64,000 nucleotides of DNA from Siphonodentalium dalli (GCA_032622095.1 CP136061.1:186630369-186694368); one strand, 5' to 3'; positions 46,310 to 58,860 are shown, counted from the stretch's first letter. A program made the numbers and translations. The notes: generated by a model not told the origin, from the letters alone.

Positions 46310-48327
46310 GGCTGCAAACTACCTAAACGCGAAGGATAATGTAGGTTCATAATATAGGTTCAAGACGACTCCAATTTCCCTCCAACTTGTCTGCCTGAAT
46401 GTTTTGACAATCGAGATTTCTCCAGATTTCTCCGATCAGGCGTATTTCTGCAAATAGTGGGACCGAATTGGAAACGGAAATGTTTGGTGTAGCATTAGTA
46501 CAAATTATCTACGCCATTGTTTCCAAACAAATAAAATTTCTCCATATGTAACACAATAGTCCAAATCCATATAAATTGATAAATATATATATGTACAATC
46601 AGAATATGTACTTTAAAACATATTTGGGGTAATTCCTTTTTATTTTTAATTGTTTCATTTTATGCTCCAGTGCAACATAAGCTATTGTAATACTCAGATA
46701 TAAAGGCGAGTTTCGGGGATAATGCTGACTCAGTTTCACAAACGATCGAGCTTTTGTAAAATTCACGAAAAAAGCTTGGACAAAAATAAACGGCCTGAAT
46801 TAAAGTTTCTGCTAATTTGCGAAATATCGTGAGGTATTATGCAATCCAACTTTGAAAGGTTTCGCCATGCATGGATAGAACATTCTCAATATCTCCTTTA
46901 TTGTGGCCAAGGCTGCAGCCATGACTTCAGAAATGGCCCGGTCAGTAGGTCAGCCAGTGGTCAGTCCACTATGATCGATAGCTTTTGTAAACAGACTCCG
47001 GGGTCACTAACGCGTGGGTTGCATAATAATCCCCCTGCGGATAGCGTGTGTCGGAAAACAAGGTTATGCAGTGCCTAAATTTACACCAACCATGTGAAAA
47101 TACGCAGCCCACAACTTTTTGTTGATTATTACACTTTACAATGTATATTTATTAGATTTCTTGCAATGACCCGCTTCTATTTAGAACGGGCGCATTATGA
47201 TAATAGATGGAAACTGACCACACACAACAGCGATAGCCACTGGTCATCGTGGGCCTCATTTTCCTATATAATCGCTACAAGAGATATATTTGGTAATGGA
47301 CAAACATGGGACAGATGGGAAGTGTCTTCGTCGCCGATGATAGCTAACTTTTTCGGAAATATTGATAACTCGCAACAGAACTGACCACCCGTGTGTTTGT
47401 TTCAACGTGGAATATACTTGGAACTAAAACTCTTAATTTGTAAGTTTCTTCGATGTGATATAAATCTCGAAACGAAATATTATAAATAAAACATGTTAAG
47501 CATAATAAATAAATTATATTGACCTGAGGCCATTGTGGTACATGTGAATAATATCCGTAAAGAAACACAGCACTAGTTTTTCGTGGTAACCTTCCAGCGA
47601 ATACTACTTTCTTACACATGTATTCAGCTTCGAGCTGTTCTTTAGGTTATGAATTTCTATGGGGTCAGCAGCCATGCTAGCCCAATTCAGATGCATACTC
47701 TCCCATTTTTAAGTGAATTAAATTTAGCCTGACATAGAAAACCACCCGCTGACCACTGGACATTGGCTACTATGGCGGATGTACGCTCATTTATTTTAAA
47801 TGTCACGCTGGGATTTGAAATTTGCAATCAATTTCCGTTAAGTTTGCAAACAAATACACGATTCACCATTCACAATGTCGCGACTAAAAATATTGTGAGA
47901 AAATCCTTGAGAATTACTTGTTGGTGGATGTTATAGTGGACAAGGGGCCATATTTGCCCTTTAATTTATTCGACATTTCCTCAAATGCTTTGTCTGTTCG
48001 CATTTTACCGGGTCGGGATTAACCCTCATATTTCAAATTGTTGCTGTATATAGATACACATTATTTTTCTCATTTAATCATTGACTCGATAATTGTTTCA
48101 TATCACAAAGTTTTCTGTCTGAGTGTATGTTTGGATATAAAGAAATAATAAATAATTTAAGATTAATGTCAAGTTAATATACTTAGGTAAGTTATGTTGC
48201 TCTGCTTTTTATAGCTGGAATATTAATCCAATTTCCTTAAATGTTTTCTTCAATATGACTTAACATAGTTCCAACCCAATGTTCGGGGATCGACTTAAGA
48301 AAAATACTACTTTCAGAATCACTACAA
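46310..48327. other. No gene recognised
   Basis: Open frames at 46839-47078 and 47094-47384 have no recognisable domain or splice support. No repeat with another copy in the window was noticed. Confidence 0.4.
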
Positions 48328-48449
48328 TTAAAGGTACACAATCCGACTCGATGGTCCCCACAACAACAACAACTCGAATAAAATATTGTTTACCCCTGAA
48401 GGCAAAGAATGGTAATTTAAGAGCGTTTATTCGGGTTCTGCATCTTTAA
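48328..48449 (-). mobile_element. Family B MITE, 122-bp deletion derivative
   Basis: TTAA lies at both ends (48328-48331, 48446-48449). The plus strand starts AGGTACACAATCCGACTCGATGG and ends AATTTAAGAGCGTTTATTCGG, GCATC. It keeps both ends of the 444-465 bp copies and has lost the middle, leaving CAACAACAACAAC. Confidence 0.8.
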
Positions 48450-48710
48450 GCACCACCTATTTAAATTTACATACATCCTTTGTTCATGTGATGTTATTGT
48501 CGATCGTTCTTATTTAGTATAAACATATTTTATTTCCATTTCTAAACGTATGATATACTAACAGAAGTAAAACATATAAATATAAATTAAATGATGAAAC
48601 GGTGTTTAAAAAAAAAGGACTAATATCAAGTTTTTCCCCATTATTTAGCGCCCATCTCCCTTAAGTAGAATGGGTGGTTCGGACGAGAACGACTGATATT
48701 ATGAATATAG

Positions 48711-48862
48711 GAGAGAGAATGTCGAAAAGCCGGGGACAGAGGGAGATAGTTGAAAGCGGAGAGAGCTAGTGGGCATGATAGGGAGAGATAGAGGGGGAGA
48801 GAGAGAGAGAAATAGAGAGAGATGGAGGGAGGAAGGGAGGGGAGAAAGGGACAGAGACAGAG
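48711..48862 (+). repeat. Purine-rich GA tract
   Basis: About 150 bp that is almost all A and G, with GAGAGAGAGAGA runs. It produces a spurious Ser-Leu-rich frame on the minus strand. Confidence 0.8.
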
Positions 48863-49180
48863 ATCTAAATTTTTCGAGTCGAAATTTTACCAATTTGAAC
48901 CTCATATAATAACCCTTAGCTTATACACACGACTTCATGAATTCACATAAAGGGTAATATAATCTTGGTTTCTGGGTTCGTAGTATATATATATATAGGC
49001 TGACAACTTTACATTTTACTGACACCCCTGCATGCATGATTCATATGCTCGGAAAAGACTAAAGTAATTGATTAAAATTCGTTGTTTTCAACCCTGCATA
49101 CAATAGTGAACTGAAATATATATGCATTTCACCCAGAAATGGTGCCTTCTGATTGGCCGAGAGCTGTGTCCTATATTGGA

Positions 49181-49210
49181 TAGTGATGTGCTAAAATTAG
49201 CACACTACTA
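49181..49210. repeat. Short inverted repeat
   Basis: TAGTGATGTGCTAA and TTAGCACACTACTA can pair across two bases. Nothing else defines it. Confidence 0.5.
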
Positions 49211-49731
49211 TTATATTATAGATAATTCATGGCTTGGAGTTGACTATGCCAAAATAGTGGTCTGAGAGGAGGAATATTGTCCACGATCCGCAGGCTCTTC
49301 GTATCTTAACTATACGTATATGTGTTCAATAATTATCCGTATATTTGAGGATGTATATAGCAAAGGTTCCAGATCCAGTTACAACAACAACAACTTACAA
49401 AATATATTATAACAGTACTTTTCACTGATAACATATTTTGTACCAAATGTGTCATGCAAACTAGACTTATAAGTACAATGAAACTCATTTTGTTATTGAA
49501 ACTTCACAAAATAATTATTGGTCTCCCTCTAAAACCTCAAAACAATATGAACTAAATGGATACAAATTCAATATCAAACAAAATAATGTTTTTGAGGTGG
49601 CACTTTTAATTTGTTCACTATACTGTTTCGTCAAATTTAATCTAGAACCCTATATAGATGCATCTTTAAAACTTGTAGCTGTTATATTTAGTTATATTTA
49701 CGAAACATCTCCTATAATAAAATATGGCAAT

Positions 49732-50196
49732 TTAAAGATGCATAATTCGATTAAGAGCCCCTCAATTACTATTTAGTTGGATTCGGGGGTAAACATATTT
49801 CATTCGAGACGAGGAACCCACTTATCAAAGCTCAGATTTATTAGATATCGATTAGTGAAATCTGTTATTTTTCACCATCGAGACTTATTAGTGCATGCTC
49901 AGTAAAAAGTCGACGAGCCGACGGTCTCGGGCAAAATTTCAGATGAAGATGGATAACTCTAAAATCAAGAGGCTTTGTGTTGATATTAAGGCCAAATTTC
50001 GTCGAACAACTTGTTGATAAATAACACGTTTCGGGCAATTTCATACTATACAGTTGACAGTGGTTAGCATTATTTTTGGGCAATTAATCGATTCTGATAA
50101 CTGAAGCGGCATTTCTAATATTGTTGCTGTTGTTGTTGTTTTTGTTGTTGAAATCTGATTATATGGGGACCATCGAATCGGATTGAGTACCTTTAA
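49732..50196 (+). mobile_element. Family B MITE, full-length copy
   Basis: TTAA at 49732 and at 50193-50196 flank AGATGCATAATTCG on the left and CGGATTGAGTACCT on the right, inverted-repeat ends. Markers inside are GATGAAGATGGATAAC, GTTGATAAATAACACG, GTGGTTAGCATTATTTTTGGGC and a GTTGTTGTTGTT tract. TTAA at both ends of all complete copies suggests piggyBac-type target choice. No coding capacity. Confidence 0.85.
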
Positions 50197-50215
50197 TACG
50201 CATTGATGAGTAGTT

Positions 50216-50269
50216 AATGTTCAGATAATAACAAAATGGCATTGTTGAACTTATTATCTGAACATTCCC
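50216..50269. mobile_element. Hairpin element family D, copy 2
   Basis: AATGTTCAGATAATAAC pairs with TTATTATCTGAACATT. It lies between two identical 55-bp copies of the family B right end. Confidence 0.75.
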
Positions 50270-50458
50270 ACCAATGAATAGGAATCCTTCTGCACTTGTA
50301 TTATCTTTTCGACTGTCTGCCATCTTATCATTTTCCCCGAACACCCCTCCATGCAGATGAATAACAAACCATTCCATACATAAGGTTATAACTGTGTGGG
50401 AGAATCCATTTCGTAAAGACATGGTTACGGATTGAGCCTTCCTTCGCCGAAAACGTCA

Positions 50459-50513
50459 TGTTGTTGAAATCTGATTATATGGGGACCATCGAATCGGATT
50501 GAGTACCTTTAAT
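50459..50513 (+). mobile_element. Family B right-end duplicate
   Basis: 55 bp identical to 50143-50197, including CGGATTGAGTACCTTTAAT. No left end accompanies it. The identity suggests a recent local duplication of 316 bp rather than a separate insertion. Confidence 0.8.
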
Positions 50514-52048
50514 GTGGACGTGATTTCTCTCGCGTTTTCGACTGAAATAATGTCTCTCACACTGCTCATGAGTTGAGCTTCATTCACACGTGCGTATAAC
50601 TTTTGCTGTGTAGAACTTAAAGGCACGTGCGACCTTAATTGTCGAAATTATTCATATTTGTTCCAAACACCGTAAACTGAAAAACATTAAAACGCATACA
50701 GTTCCGTTCATATATACCATGACCATCACGTAAACAGCATGTTATCATAAAGACCTACTATATTTTACCTAAGCAAGAGCCTGATTGTGTTACCGAAGAC
50801 AGCACAATGCTACTGGCTAATCACACACAAATGACATAAACGCTCTTTATTAGTTCCATATAAGGTATTCGCCAACAAAGAACGCTCTTTATGTTTACCA
50901 TCATAATATAAACAAACCAGAAAAGTCACTTTTTATGCTTGTGTTTACATAACAATGGTCAAACATATGACCATAACATACTGTTTATGCGATTTTTTTT
51001 CTTATTTGTATACGGACAAAGTCTATCTACATTTTGATGTTCTTTCTGTTTGTGGCGGTTTTTGACGGGTGGAGATATATTTTCGCAGGATACCCACCGC
51101 CAAGGCCAACCGTGTCTTTAAGGCCACTGCATGTCGGCTTGATGCCTGATTCTATGTTCTATTTTATAAAAGTCTGGTCCGGTTCTGGGGATCGTGATAT
51201 ATACGGGTCCTGACTTTTCTTCAGCGTTGAACAATAAATAGCTTTCCTTGTTAGTCTATTCTATTATATTGCGGGGTTGTAAATTAAGTTTCCCAGAGTT
51301 TGGAATTTGGAATTTTGATATGCAGGTGGGTGCAGCTGGAAATAAAAAGTAGGACAGTCACAACAAAGAACCTCTATATAGCCACGACCCAGATCGACCC
51401 TGCATGGTGGCTTTCTCGGATACCGATTCAACGTGACGTTGGCGTTGCACCATTAATTTAATATACATGTGTCATATAACCATTCCATACTATATATACC
51501 TATACATATAACAGCTTCAATAACCATATCGTTTACTCATTCACCATGCAATCTTTCTTCGCCTCACTTATATATACATATATTTCCATTCCATCGCCCA
51601 GCATGCAATTGGGAATCGTATGCAGTTCCTTGCCCGTCGAGCCCATTAAACAACATACACTGGCCTATCATATCATCAAGAATAAATATCCAATCAGGAG
51701 AGAAAGCCTTCGGATAACAATCAGCTCGACAAGCGTTTTAGGTTCATTACTTGACCATTCTGTACAAAAATCGATATACACGACAGCAGAGCCGACAATG
51801 AGATACATGTATACACACTGTCCGCGGAAGTATAGCTTTCGACATAATGGTCGTATTTATATTAAGTACTGATATATCTGGTAAAGTCCTCGCGATTGCC
51901 GGAGCCAACGGATCATGGAAATCAATAGGGAAACCAAGACGCCGGGAGTGTCCGGCATCAGATTCATTGCGAGATCATTGCATTGCATGCATGGATCATT
52001 TTACTTGAGGCGAGACGTATTTCCGAACTCTGCGGCCTGGCTATTATG
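50514..52048. other. No gene recognised
   Basis: Apart from the AACGCTCTTTAT pair at about 50839-50895, no feature was identified. Open frames at 51469-51717 and 51546-51872 have no recognisable domain. Confidence 0.4.
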
Positions 52049-52240
52049 TTAAAGGTACTCAATCTGATTCGATGGTCCCCATAGCATCATATTCCAACAA
52101 CAACAATAACAACAACAACTTTTTTTTAAAATGCCGCTTCAGTTATCAGAATCGATTCATTGCCCACAAATAATGCTACCCACAATTAACTGTATAGCAT
52201 AAAATTGACCAAAACGTGAGAAAACTTGCCTTAAATTGTC
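52049..52240 (-). mobile_element. Family B MITE, truncated copy
   Basis: TTAA at 52049-52052, then AGGTACTCAATCTGATTCGATGG, a CAACAACAA tract and ATGCCGCTTCAGTTATCAGAATCG, the complement of the right half of the full copies. The left half is missing. Confidence 0.75.
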
Positions 52241-52244
52241 TATA

Positions 52245-54150
52245 TTTTACATTACAAAATGCATCACACCATCCTCATGCTCCTCTTGGGGTTGGAAGGA
52301 AATAAACAAGTAGAATTACGTCCCTTTTGGCATTTTAGATGCATGGTATCTCGAATAAGAGTTAAAAAAAATTCTGGCACGCGATTGGCGTATAATATTT
52401 CAAATTAATTTACAAATTGAAAAAATATAATGCCCATGGCATGTTAAAATGTGGAGTTTTCCTAGTCTGATATGCGTTCGTGTCCAAACAATTGCGGGAG
52501 ATCGTGGCTGTGTATATTGGCTTTCGCCAGCCTTTAAAATGCTGTGCAAAAAGTGGGATTTAGTGTGGAAATGTTGAAAAGTTGAAAAAAAGGCCTGGCT
52601 CTGAAAGTACTCCTACATGGCAAAAGATGTCGGAAGGGTTGGTCTTCACGACCTTGTGATACGTGCACTTCGGGTAGAGCTAATTTAGCGTGGGCGTGTC
52701 CAAACATTAACACTGGTAGGGCCTGCTGAATTGCTATAATTCTGGTATAATTATGGCATATACACTGATGCTTTTGAGAACAAGTAATTTGTATCCACAA
52801 TCTGGATATAGATTCTGGTTATAAAGTAATTTGTGTTGACCAGTTTATTTGTTTGGGAAATATTATATAAACCCCTTGCATCGTTTTTGGTTGATCTGCT
52901 TAAAATATTTCCCATGCACCCATTGCTTTATAGACACATGCTATCCAATTCAATAACTGAAATATTGTTCACCCAAGCACTCTCGTAATTCACAACCAGT
53001 TTAATAATGACAGATTCTTGACCTATAGATTTTGGTATTGATTGATTGGTTTTGAAAATATTACCCTATACCTCTAACCATGGCAGGAACAGGTGCTATC
53101 CAACGCAATACCATAAATGACCAGTCTCATATTTATACATATCAAAATTAACGATGGAAACCCCATAATATATCTTTCTAATCGTCTCCACATTATTTGC
53201 ATAGGTGAATATTTATTGACTTCGAGTTGACCTGATTGAAGCACTATTGGCCTCTCGAAACTCTCAAATATGCAAATTATGAGATATGCGATAAACAGAA
53301 AACAACACACATGCCCTGCAGTACTAATGTACATGATATCGGGCCAAATTATATATATACTATTGGTAGTGAAATTTTACACAGGCGTGTATAATAATAT
53401 ATATATATATATATAGTTCTGGATGAAAATCATCTCTCAGCTACACCTAAGATAACAAGTACATACCTATATATATGACCAATCGAAAACTGATACTGAA
53501 ATCATGAATACATACTTTATAGACAAAATATCAACAGTGCCGCTCATTAGGAACCAGACTGACTTTTGGGGTCCATATTCTTGGTTAAGTTCGGACTATC
53601 CTTTGAAATTTTGAAATAATTGGACCTACGTGACTCTGGGGCGTACCCAATTTTAGCGAAATACAACGAAAATATCATATCTTGACTTGGGCTTCACTAA
53701 ATTTGCTCTAATCTCGACCAAATGTGCAATTTCACCAACTTTGAGTATCTTAATTCGCACTTGCATTTTTGAGTTTTCGTATTTTCCGACCCACGAATTT
53801 ACCATTCTATTACATATTTTCGCTATTCGGGAGAGGTGAGAATCCACGATAACTAAACCCCTTATAAAGCGTCCACCGACTATAGATATATCCCATATAA
53901 CATACTCAGAGAAAACAAATGCTGCACATATATGCCTCGTTATCATGCACTGATAGTCCGCTGTGCCATTCTTTGTTATCGCCACCCTCAGTTTCGTTCG
54001 ATTTTCACTTATTTTCAACTGATATGCGCCAGCTTTTTCAACTTGCATGTGTTGCAGATACATTCCACCGGCGGGACTTCAACAAAATTTCTACAAGTTA
54101 TGCCCAGGAATGGCGTAAACACACTAGAGTTCCACTATTGGGAAAAGTTG
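52245..54150. other. No gene recognised
   Basis: Unique-looking DNA with an AT microsatellite at 53398-53415. The 136-codon minus-strand open frame at 53653-54063 has no recognisable domain. Confidence 0.4.
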
Positions 54151-54154
54151 GTCA

Positions 54155-54171
54155 CCCCCCCCCCCCCCCCC
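54155..54171 (-). repeat. Poly-C tract (C17)
   Basis: Run of 17 C. It extends two overlapping spurious open frames. Confidence 0.9.
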
Positions 54172-54479
54172 AGGAGTTGGCGCGTGTTAATTTTCTGCGT
54201 TATATACACACGAGCCACACTGTCTGCAGTCGGTCTGTACACCATCAAATGACCCCTCCACCAGGTATGATTACCTAATTGGGTACATCAATCTTTCCAA
54301 AATGATTTTATTTCAACAATATTCAGTCAATCCGTGATTGAGATTCCTTGACCTAGTTGGACAGTGTGCTTATGTTTGCCTCTTTTTAAGTCACAAAGCA
54401 CCCAGACATGTCGGAATAATTATTAGCGTTTTCCTTCAAATTTAATGCAACTTTAGGGATTACCACGAAGCAAGATTAT

Positions 54480-54870
54480 TGGATTTCTAAAGATTTGTGA
54501 CATACTCTGTAATATCCCCCTTTTTCGACTTAGAAATTTTTCTCAAGATGCATTATTTTGTCCGAGCTTTTATTCCTACATTTTTCGGTCAATTAAAAAA
54601 AAAATTAATTGGCACATCTATTTAGTACCATGGGAACCTGTGCACCTGCGATTATGAGAAGCGTCAGACTCTGTTGAGTTTCTCAAAATGCATAATTTTG
54701 TCCGGACGTTTTCTCAGAATTTTCTTGTTTAATTTGAATACAATATGCTACAGGGGTCAATCGTCATGGGAACCTGTGCGTCTGTAATTTGGAGTTTGGT
54801 CCAAACATTTTTGACTGAGTTATTACCATTTCTCAACATCAATTTGAATCAAATTTGCTGCATGGTTCAA
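54480..54870 (-). repeat. Modular dispersed repeat, inverted partial copy
   Basis: Two modules with CATGGGAACCTGTGC, TTTTGTCCG(A/G)(G/A)C and GAGTTATTACCATTTCTC match those of 43095-43895. Head and tail are absent. Confidence 0.55.
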
Positions 54871-55435
54871 TCATTTTTACTTTGAATTTAAGCTCGCACA
54901 TGTGTGTAGCTGCATATAAGTAGTTTCCAGTGACACTATTGTCCAATTCCAATGTAATGGATACTTCATTGGAATAGCATGTTGAAAAATACGGGTGTAT
55001 ATATTAGTCCCACCTGGGACAGGCGCATCTCCAAGAGTGTTCTCATTTTATTGACTTAATGATGCCTCCTCGTGAAAACAGAAATCAACATTCCACAATT
55101 ATTAATCAAACATTTAAACTGTAAACGATATCGAGCAGAAATTCTTGGAAAATCAGGAAAAGATTAACGAGGAATGCGCTTTATTGCCCAGGCACAAAAC
55201 GAGGCACAAAACGCGTAGGACTCTTCAATGTCGCACCCTTTTCGGATGTTGCATCATCATGATCATCTAATTGGCGGACGATACTTATTGACTTATACCT
55301 TATTATGACTCAGTTCACCATACGAAAAGAAATAATATAGCTCAAATATTATGTGGACCTTTAATCGCCCGTGAAATAAAATATTAAAATTCCCAGTGTA
55401 TAGGGCTATAACAGTTCAAGCACTAGCTCCACTAG

Positions 55436-55879
55436 TTAAAGGTACTCAATCCGAATTAACGCTTGCAAATTACTATTTCCTTGGCTTCGGGGGTAACAAA
55501 TATTTTATTCGAGTCGAAGAACACAGCCAACATAGCTAGGAGTGATCAGATATCGATGTTTGAAATCTATTATTTTAAGTGGCCCAGAAAACTGTCGACG
55601 AGAAGAACTTATCTGACCAGATAGCGGATGAAGATCGATAACACTAAAATCCAGTAGCTTTTTTTGTGTGATATGTTTGACAAACCGGCAAAATTTCGTT
55701 GAACAAAACGTTGATAAATAACAGGTTTTGGGCAATTTTATACTATAGTTGACTGTGGTTAGCATTATTTTTGGGCAATTAATGGATTCCGATTACCGAA
55801 GCGGCATTTCAAAAAATGTTGTTGTTGTTGTTGGAATCTTATGGTATGGAGACCGTCGAATCGGATTGAGTACCTTTAA
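55436..55879 (+). mobile_element. Family B MITE, full-length copy
   Basis: TTAA at 55436 and 55876 flank AGGTACTCAATCCG and CGGATTGAGTACCT, here a clean 14-bp inverted pair. The interior follows 49732-50196 throughout (CTTCGGGGGTAA, GTCGACGAG, GTTGATAAATAACAGG, TTAGCATTATTTTTGGGC, GTTGTTGTTGTTG). Identity between the two copies is clearly below 100%, so they are not a recent duplication. Confidence 0.9.
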
Positions 55880-56057
55880 GCAGCGATGGTCACTTTATAG
55901 ATTCGTATGAGCCCCTTGCCTAATTGTTAATCACTTTCTGCTTTATGTTTGTTATACCACTGTGTAACTTTTACCCGATGCGGACCTTTATTGGTGGAGG
56001 AATGTGAATGTGACATGCATGGCGAATACAATGGTTTAAATTCTTAACAGCCCGGGT

Positions 56058-56072
56058 GGGGGGGGGGGGGGG
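56058..56072 (+). repeat. Poly-G tract (G15)
   Basis: Run of 15 G followed by TGAAAAAATTTC and GGCACGTATGCC, a further partial copy of the GC-skewed repeat. Confidence 0.9.
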
Positions 56073-56284
56073 TGAAAAAATTTCTTTCGGCACGTATGCC
56101 GGGGTGGGTGGGTGGTCAAAGCCACCAACAAGCAATTTTTTCTGCAACTAAAAACAAAATTTCCTGCTTGTTTTTGTAGTGTTTTGGCAATGAGTTGGGC
56201 TTCAAAACCACTTTGAATGAGAGAAATAATGTAATTCTAACTGGTAAACTGACTGCAGGCAGTTATCGTGTTGTATTTTGTTGC

Positions 56285-56610
56285 AAATTTTGAAATCCAA
56301 GATGGCCACTGGCAGCCATGTTTTTTTGGCCGAATGACCTCAAAATGACTCATTCCTATTTACATGTCCATGTTAACATCCATGATAAATAGTATGCACA
56401 GAAATTCATATACAGCTGTTTACAGTGAAATTCCCCCCGCAAATCTCTGTTTTAGTGTTAAAAGGGGGGGGGGTGTCAAAAAATGGTCGGAAAAAACTGC
56501 CGAAAACGGGAAAAAAATTGTCGGTGGGGGTGGGTACAAAAAATGACCGAAAGGGAAAAAATGCCATACGTGCCTGAATTTTTTTCCCGACCCCCCCCCC
56601 CCCCCCCCCC
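56285..56610 (-). repeat. Composite dispersed repeat, inverted copy
   Basis: The B-type satellite monomer comes first on the plus strand (TTTTGAAATCCAAGATGG.. to ATCCATGATAAATAG). It passes TATACAGCTGTTTACAGTG and AAATCTCTGTTTTAGTG into the GC-skewed block and ends in a C20 run at 56591-56610. Same structure as 33270-33640, opposite strand. Confidence 0.8.
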
Positions 56611-57286
56611 TCCCCCTGAACAGCCGGGTGAACTTTCATAATCAGACAGCTCATTTAGCTGCTGACCGATGCGCACAGGAATGAGTTTGGACGTCACTTC
56701 CAAGCCAGCCCAATATTCGCCTCGAATAACTGTGGGAAAATCATGTGACTCACTGCTTCTAAGTCCAACCCCCATATCACGTTTCTGTGATATAATCGAC
56801 CAATCAAAAAATGAATACGTTCACACGCAACATGGAATAGAATATTGTTGGTCAACGGTTGTAAGTGCGTAAAAGAAATGTGTGCCAACAGCGCGAGCAT
56901 GATGCATGGGGGTGTACTTCTAAACATAAAAGCATAAATCGGTCAGTGCTTTAACTGGGCCAAGTGGATCATTTAGTGACAAAGTGGATTTAAAAAGCAC
57001 TTTAAACAATTTGTAATTCTTGCGTGGGTGGATACATCTCTGAGTTGGTGACCCGGTGCGTTATCGATTTTATCTCAAAACTTCTTCGAAGTACGATGCT
57101 TTATTCCAACCACAAATATTTCCTGTCCGCACCTTATTGTCGGTACAGCCAACGAAAAGACGCAGATAATTTTCTCGATTTATACTCATATTAAATTAGC
57201 TTTAATTCTTTATTATGATTTGGATTAAAATTGATGAGGGTTGTGCCTGCCTGAGTAGGCCTGTTCCTGCTTTGAGATACCGTGGA

Positions 57287-57345
57287 TCTAGATCGTATCA
57301 CGAATCTCTACTCTGGCTACGCCCGTAGACATCATACTCCACCTG
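57287..57345 (+). mobile_element. Family C half element
   Basis: AGATCGTATCACGAATCTCTACTCTGGCTACGCCCGT matches one arm and the loop of the hairpin family at 44074. The other arm is missing or diverged. Confidence 0.55.
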
Positions 57346-57664
57346 TTCTGACAGGGAGGTTTATAACATTGAACAGTTAATGTATACGGTATTAGTTAAT
57401 ACCTGTTTCTTGATAATACATATATGAGGGGGACCAACCCACCCCCTCTGGCATCCGGCATCCGGCCTAAAATGGGGGGGGGGTGGCATCTGGAATACTC
57501 TATAACAGAGGGTGGCATCCGGAATACTATTTATACTAATTTAACCCATTGTTGCCAAATGTTTATAGCTAAAGCAACGCATTGGTAGTATCAAATGTAC
57601 AATTCATTCTATATATGACCATATATACTCAAAGAAAGAATGAGACGTGGGAGTGCTATGCAAC

Positions 57665-57852
57665 TATCCCTTTACGTTGCTCCATTCCGTCTCCGTGTCA
57701 CAGCATAAAAACCTTCCATGGGGGAATTCTGGGTCGGGTTTTAGCCTCTTCAATGATATTTTTGTTTTTAAATTCGCCACACCCAACAATGCGGCCCACT
57801 GAGTAACACCGTACTCTTTGATGAGGAGGGTTTTTAGCTCCGATAATGACAT
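57665..57852 (-). CDS. Possible captured exon in the foldback element
   Basis: A frame of about 60 codons from ATG at 57852 reads MSLSELKTLLIKEYGV and continues QWAALLGV, then SLKRLKP, then EFPHGRFL. The alternating hydrophobic and basic pattern looks more protein-like than its neighbours. ACAG lies upstream and AACGTAAAG near its end, which could be splice sites. It lies only in the left flank of the foldback element, not in the right. Family unknown; it may be chance. Confidence 0.2.
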
Positions 57853-58364
57853 ATTGGTTCCATTTGACAGAGACAAACAAAAACTCCGCTGTTCCGGGCG
57901 GCGTGATCACCATTATAGTAAAGATGATATCACATGCGGTCTTGTTTCCGCTCGATTCGTTATGCTAATATACAACCATTACAAATTAGCCAAAAATCCA
58001 ACACCATAATCCAATATGACGGTCAAGATGGCCACCGAAATGTTAAAATATGCTATTTTTCTGACATTTCACCACCTTTCGTTTGTCTCTGTGGGAAAAT
58101 ATTGGCATCTTGGCATAAATTTATACATTTATCGTATAGAAGAGTCATTGGCGAACACAAGGCGACCATAATATACATTCATTGTGGGATATTTTTGTCC
58201 GATATCACGTTTTCCCAAATACCGGTATAATAGGTCAAAGCCGAATCGACGCCAATGTTTCGAATCAATGAATGTTATATGCTAACAACACCTATGCATA
58301 TATATGTGCAGGAGATACTCGAGCTAGGATTCCTCTTATACCTGAGTTGAGGAATATTCGCCCA

Positions 58365-58860
58365 AATCCAAGATGGCGACAGAAATAGAAAAATCGCCGA
58401 AAATCAATGATTTTAACGTCAGTGAGCGTTATTGTCACGACAACTCCACACCTGTTTACATGTGTGAGTTGGGAACACTTAGGCGAAGAACTGTCCCTAT
58501 ATCATATCCAAATAAAAGTCTCTCAAATCCAAAATGACGCCCACAATGGCGGACAGATTTTGAAAAATCACCGAAATTCCGTCATATTCACATTATTGAA
58601 CATTATTGTCGAGACAACTCACCGATTCTTACAGTTGTTGGAAATACTGAGGTGAAGTAATTACCTTACATCTCATACAATAAATTGTTTTCCAAATCGG
58701 AGATGGCGGCCAAAATGGCGACCGAAATTTGAAAACACGCCTACATTCATTTATTTTCTTACGATGGGCGTTATTGTTTCGCGATTTCTACCCACCATTA
58801 CATGTTGATATGGAATATTGATATGAAGTATGTATTCATTTGAGTTTGGCAATTGATACT
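58365..58860 (+). repeat. Tandem units of ~165 bp in the foldback centre
   Basis: Three units begin CAAATCCAAGATGGCG (58364), CAAATCCAAAATGACG (58525) and CAAATCGGAGATGGCGG (58693). Each continues to a GCGTTATTGTC(A/G)CGA block. Spacing is 161 and 168 bp. Confidence 0.75.

Noticed and set aside
52534-52800. 88-codon minus-strand open frame
   Set aside because: No domain or motif recognised, no repeat conservation, and no splice sites of note.
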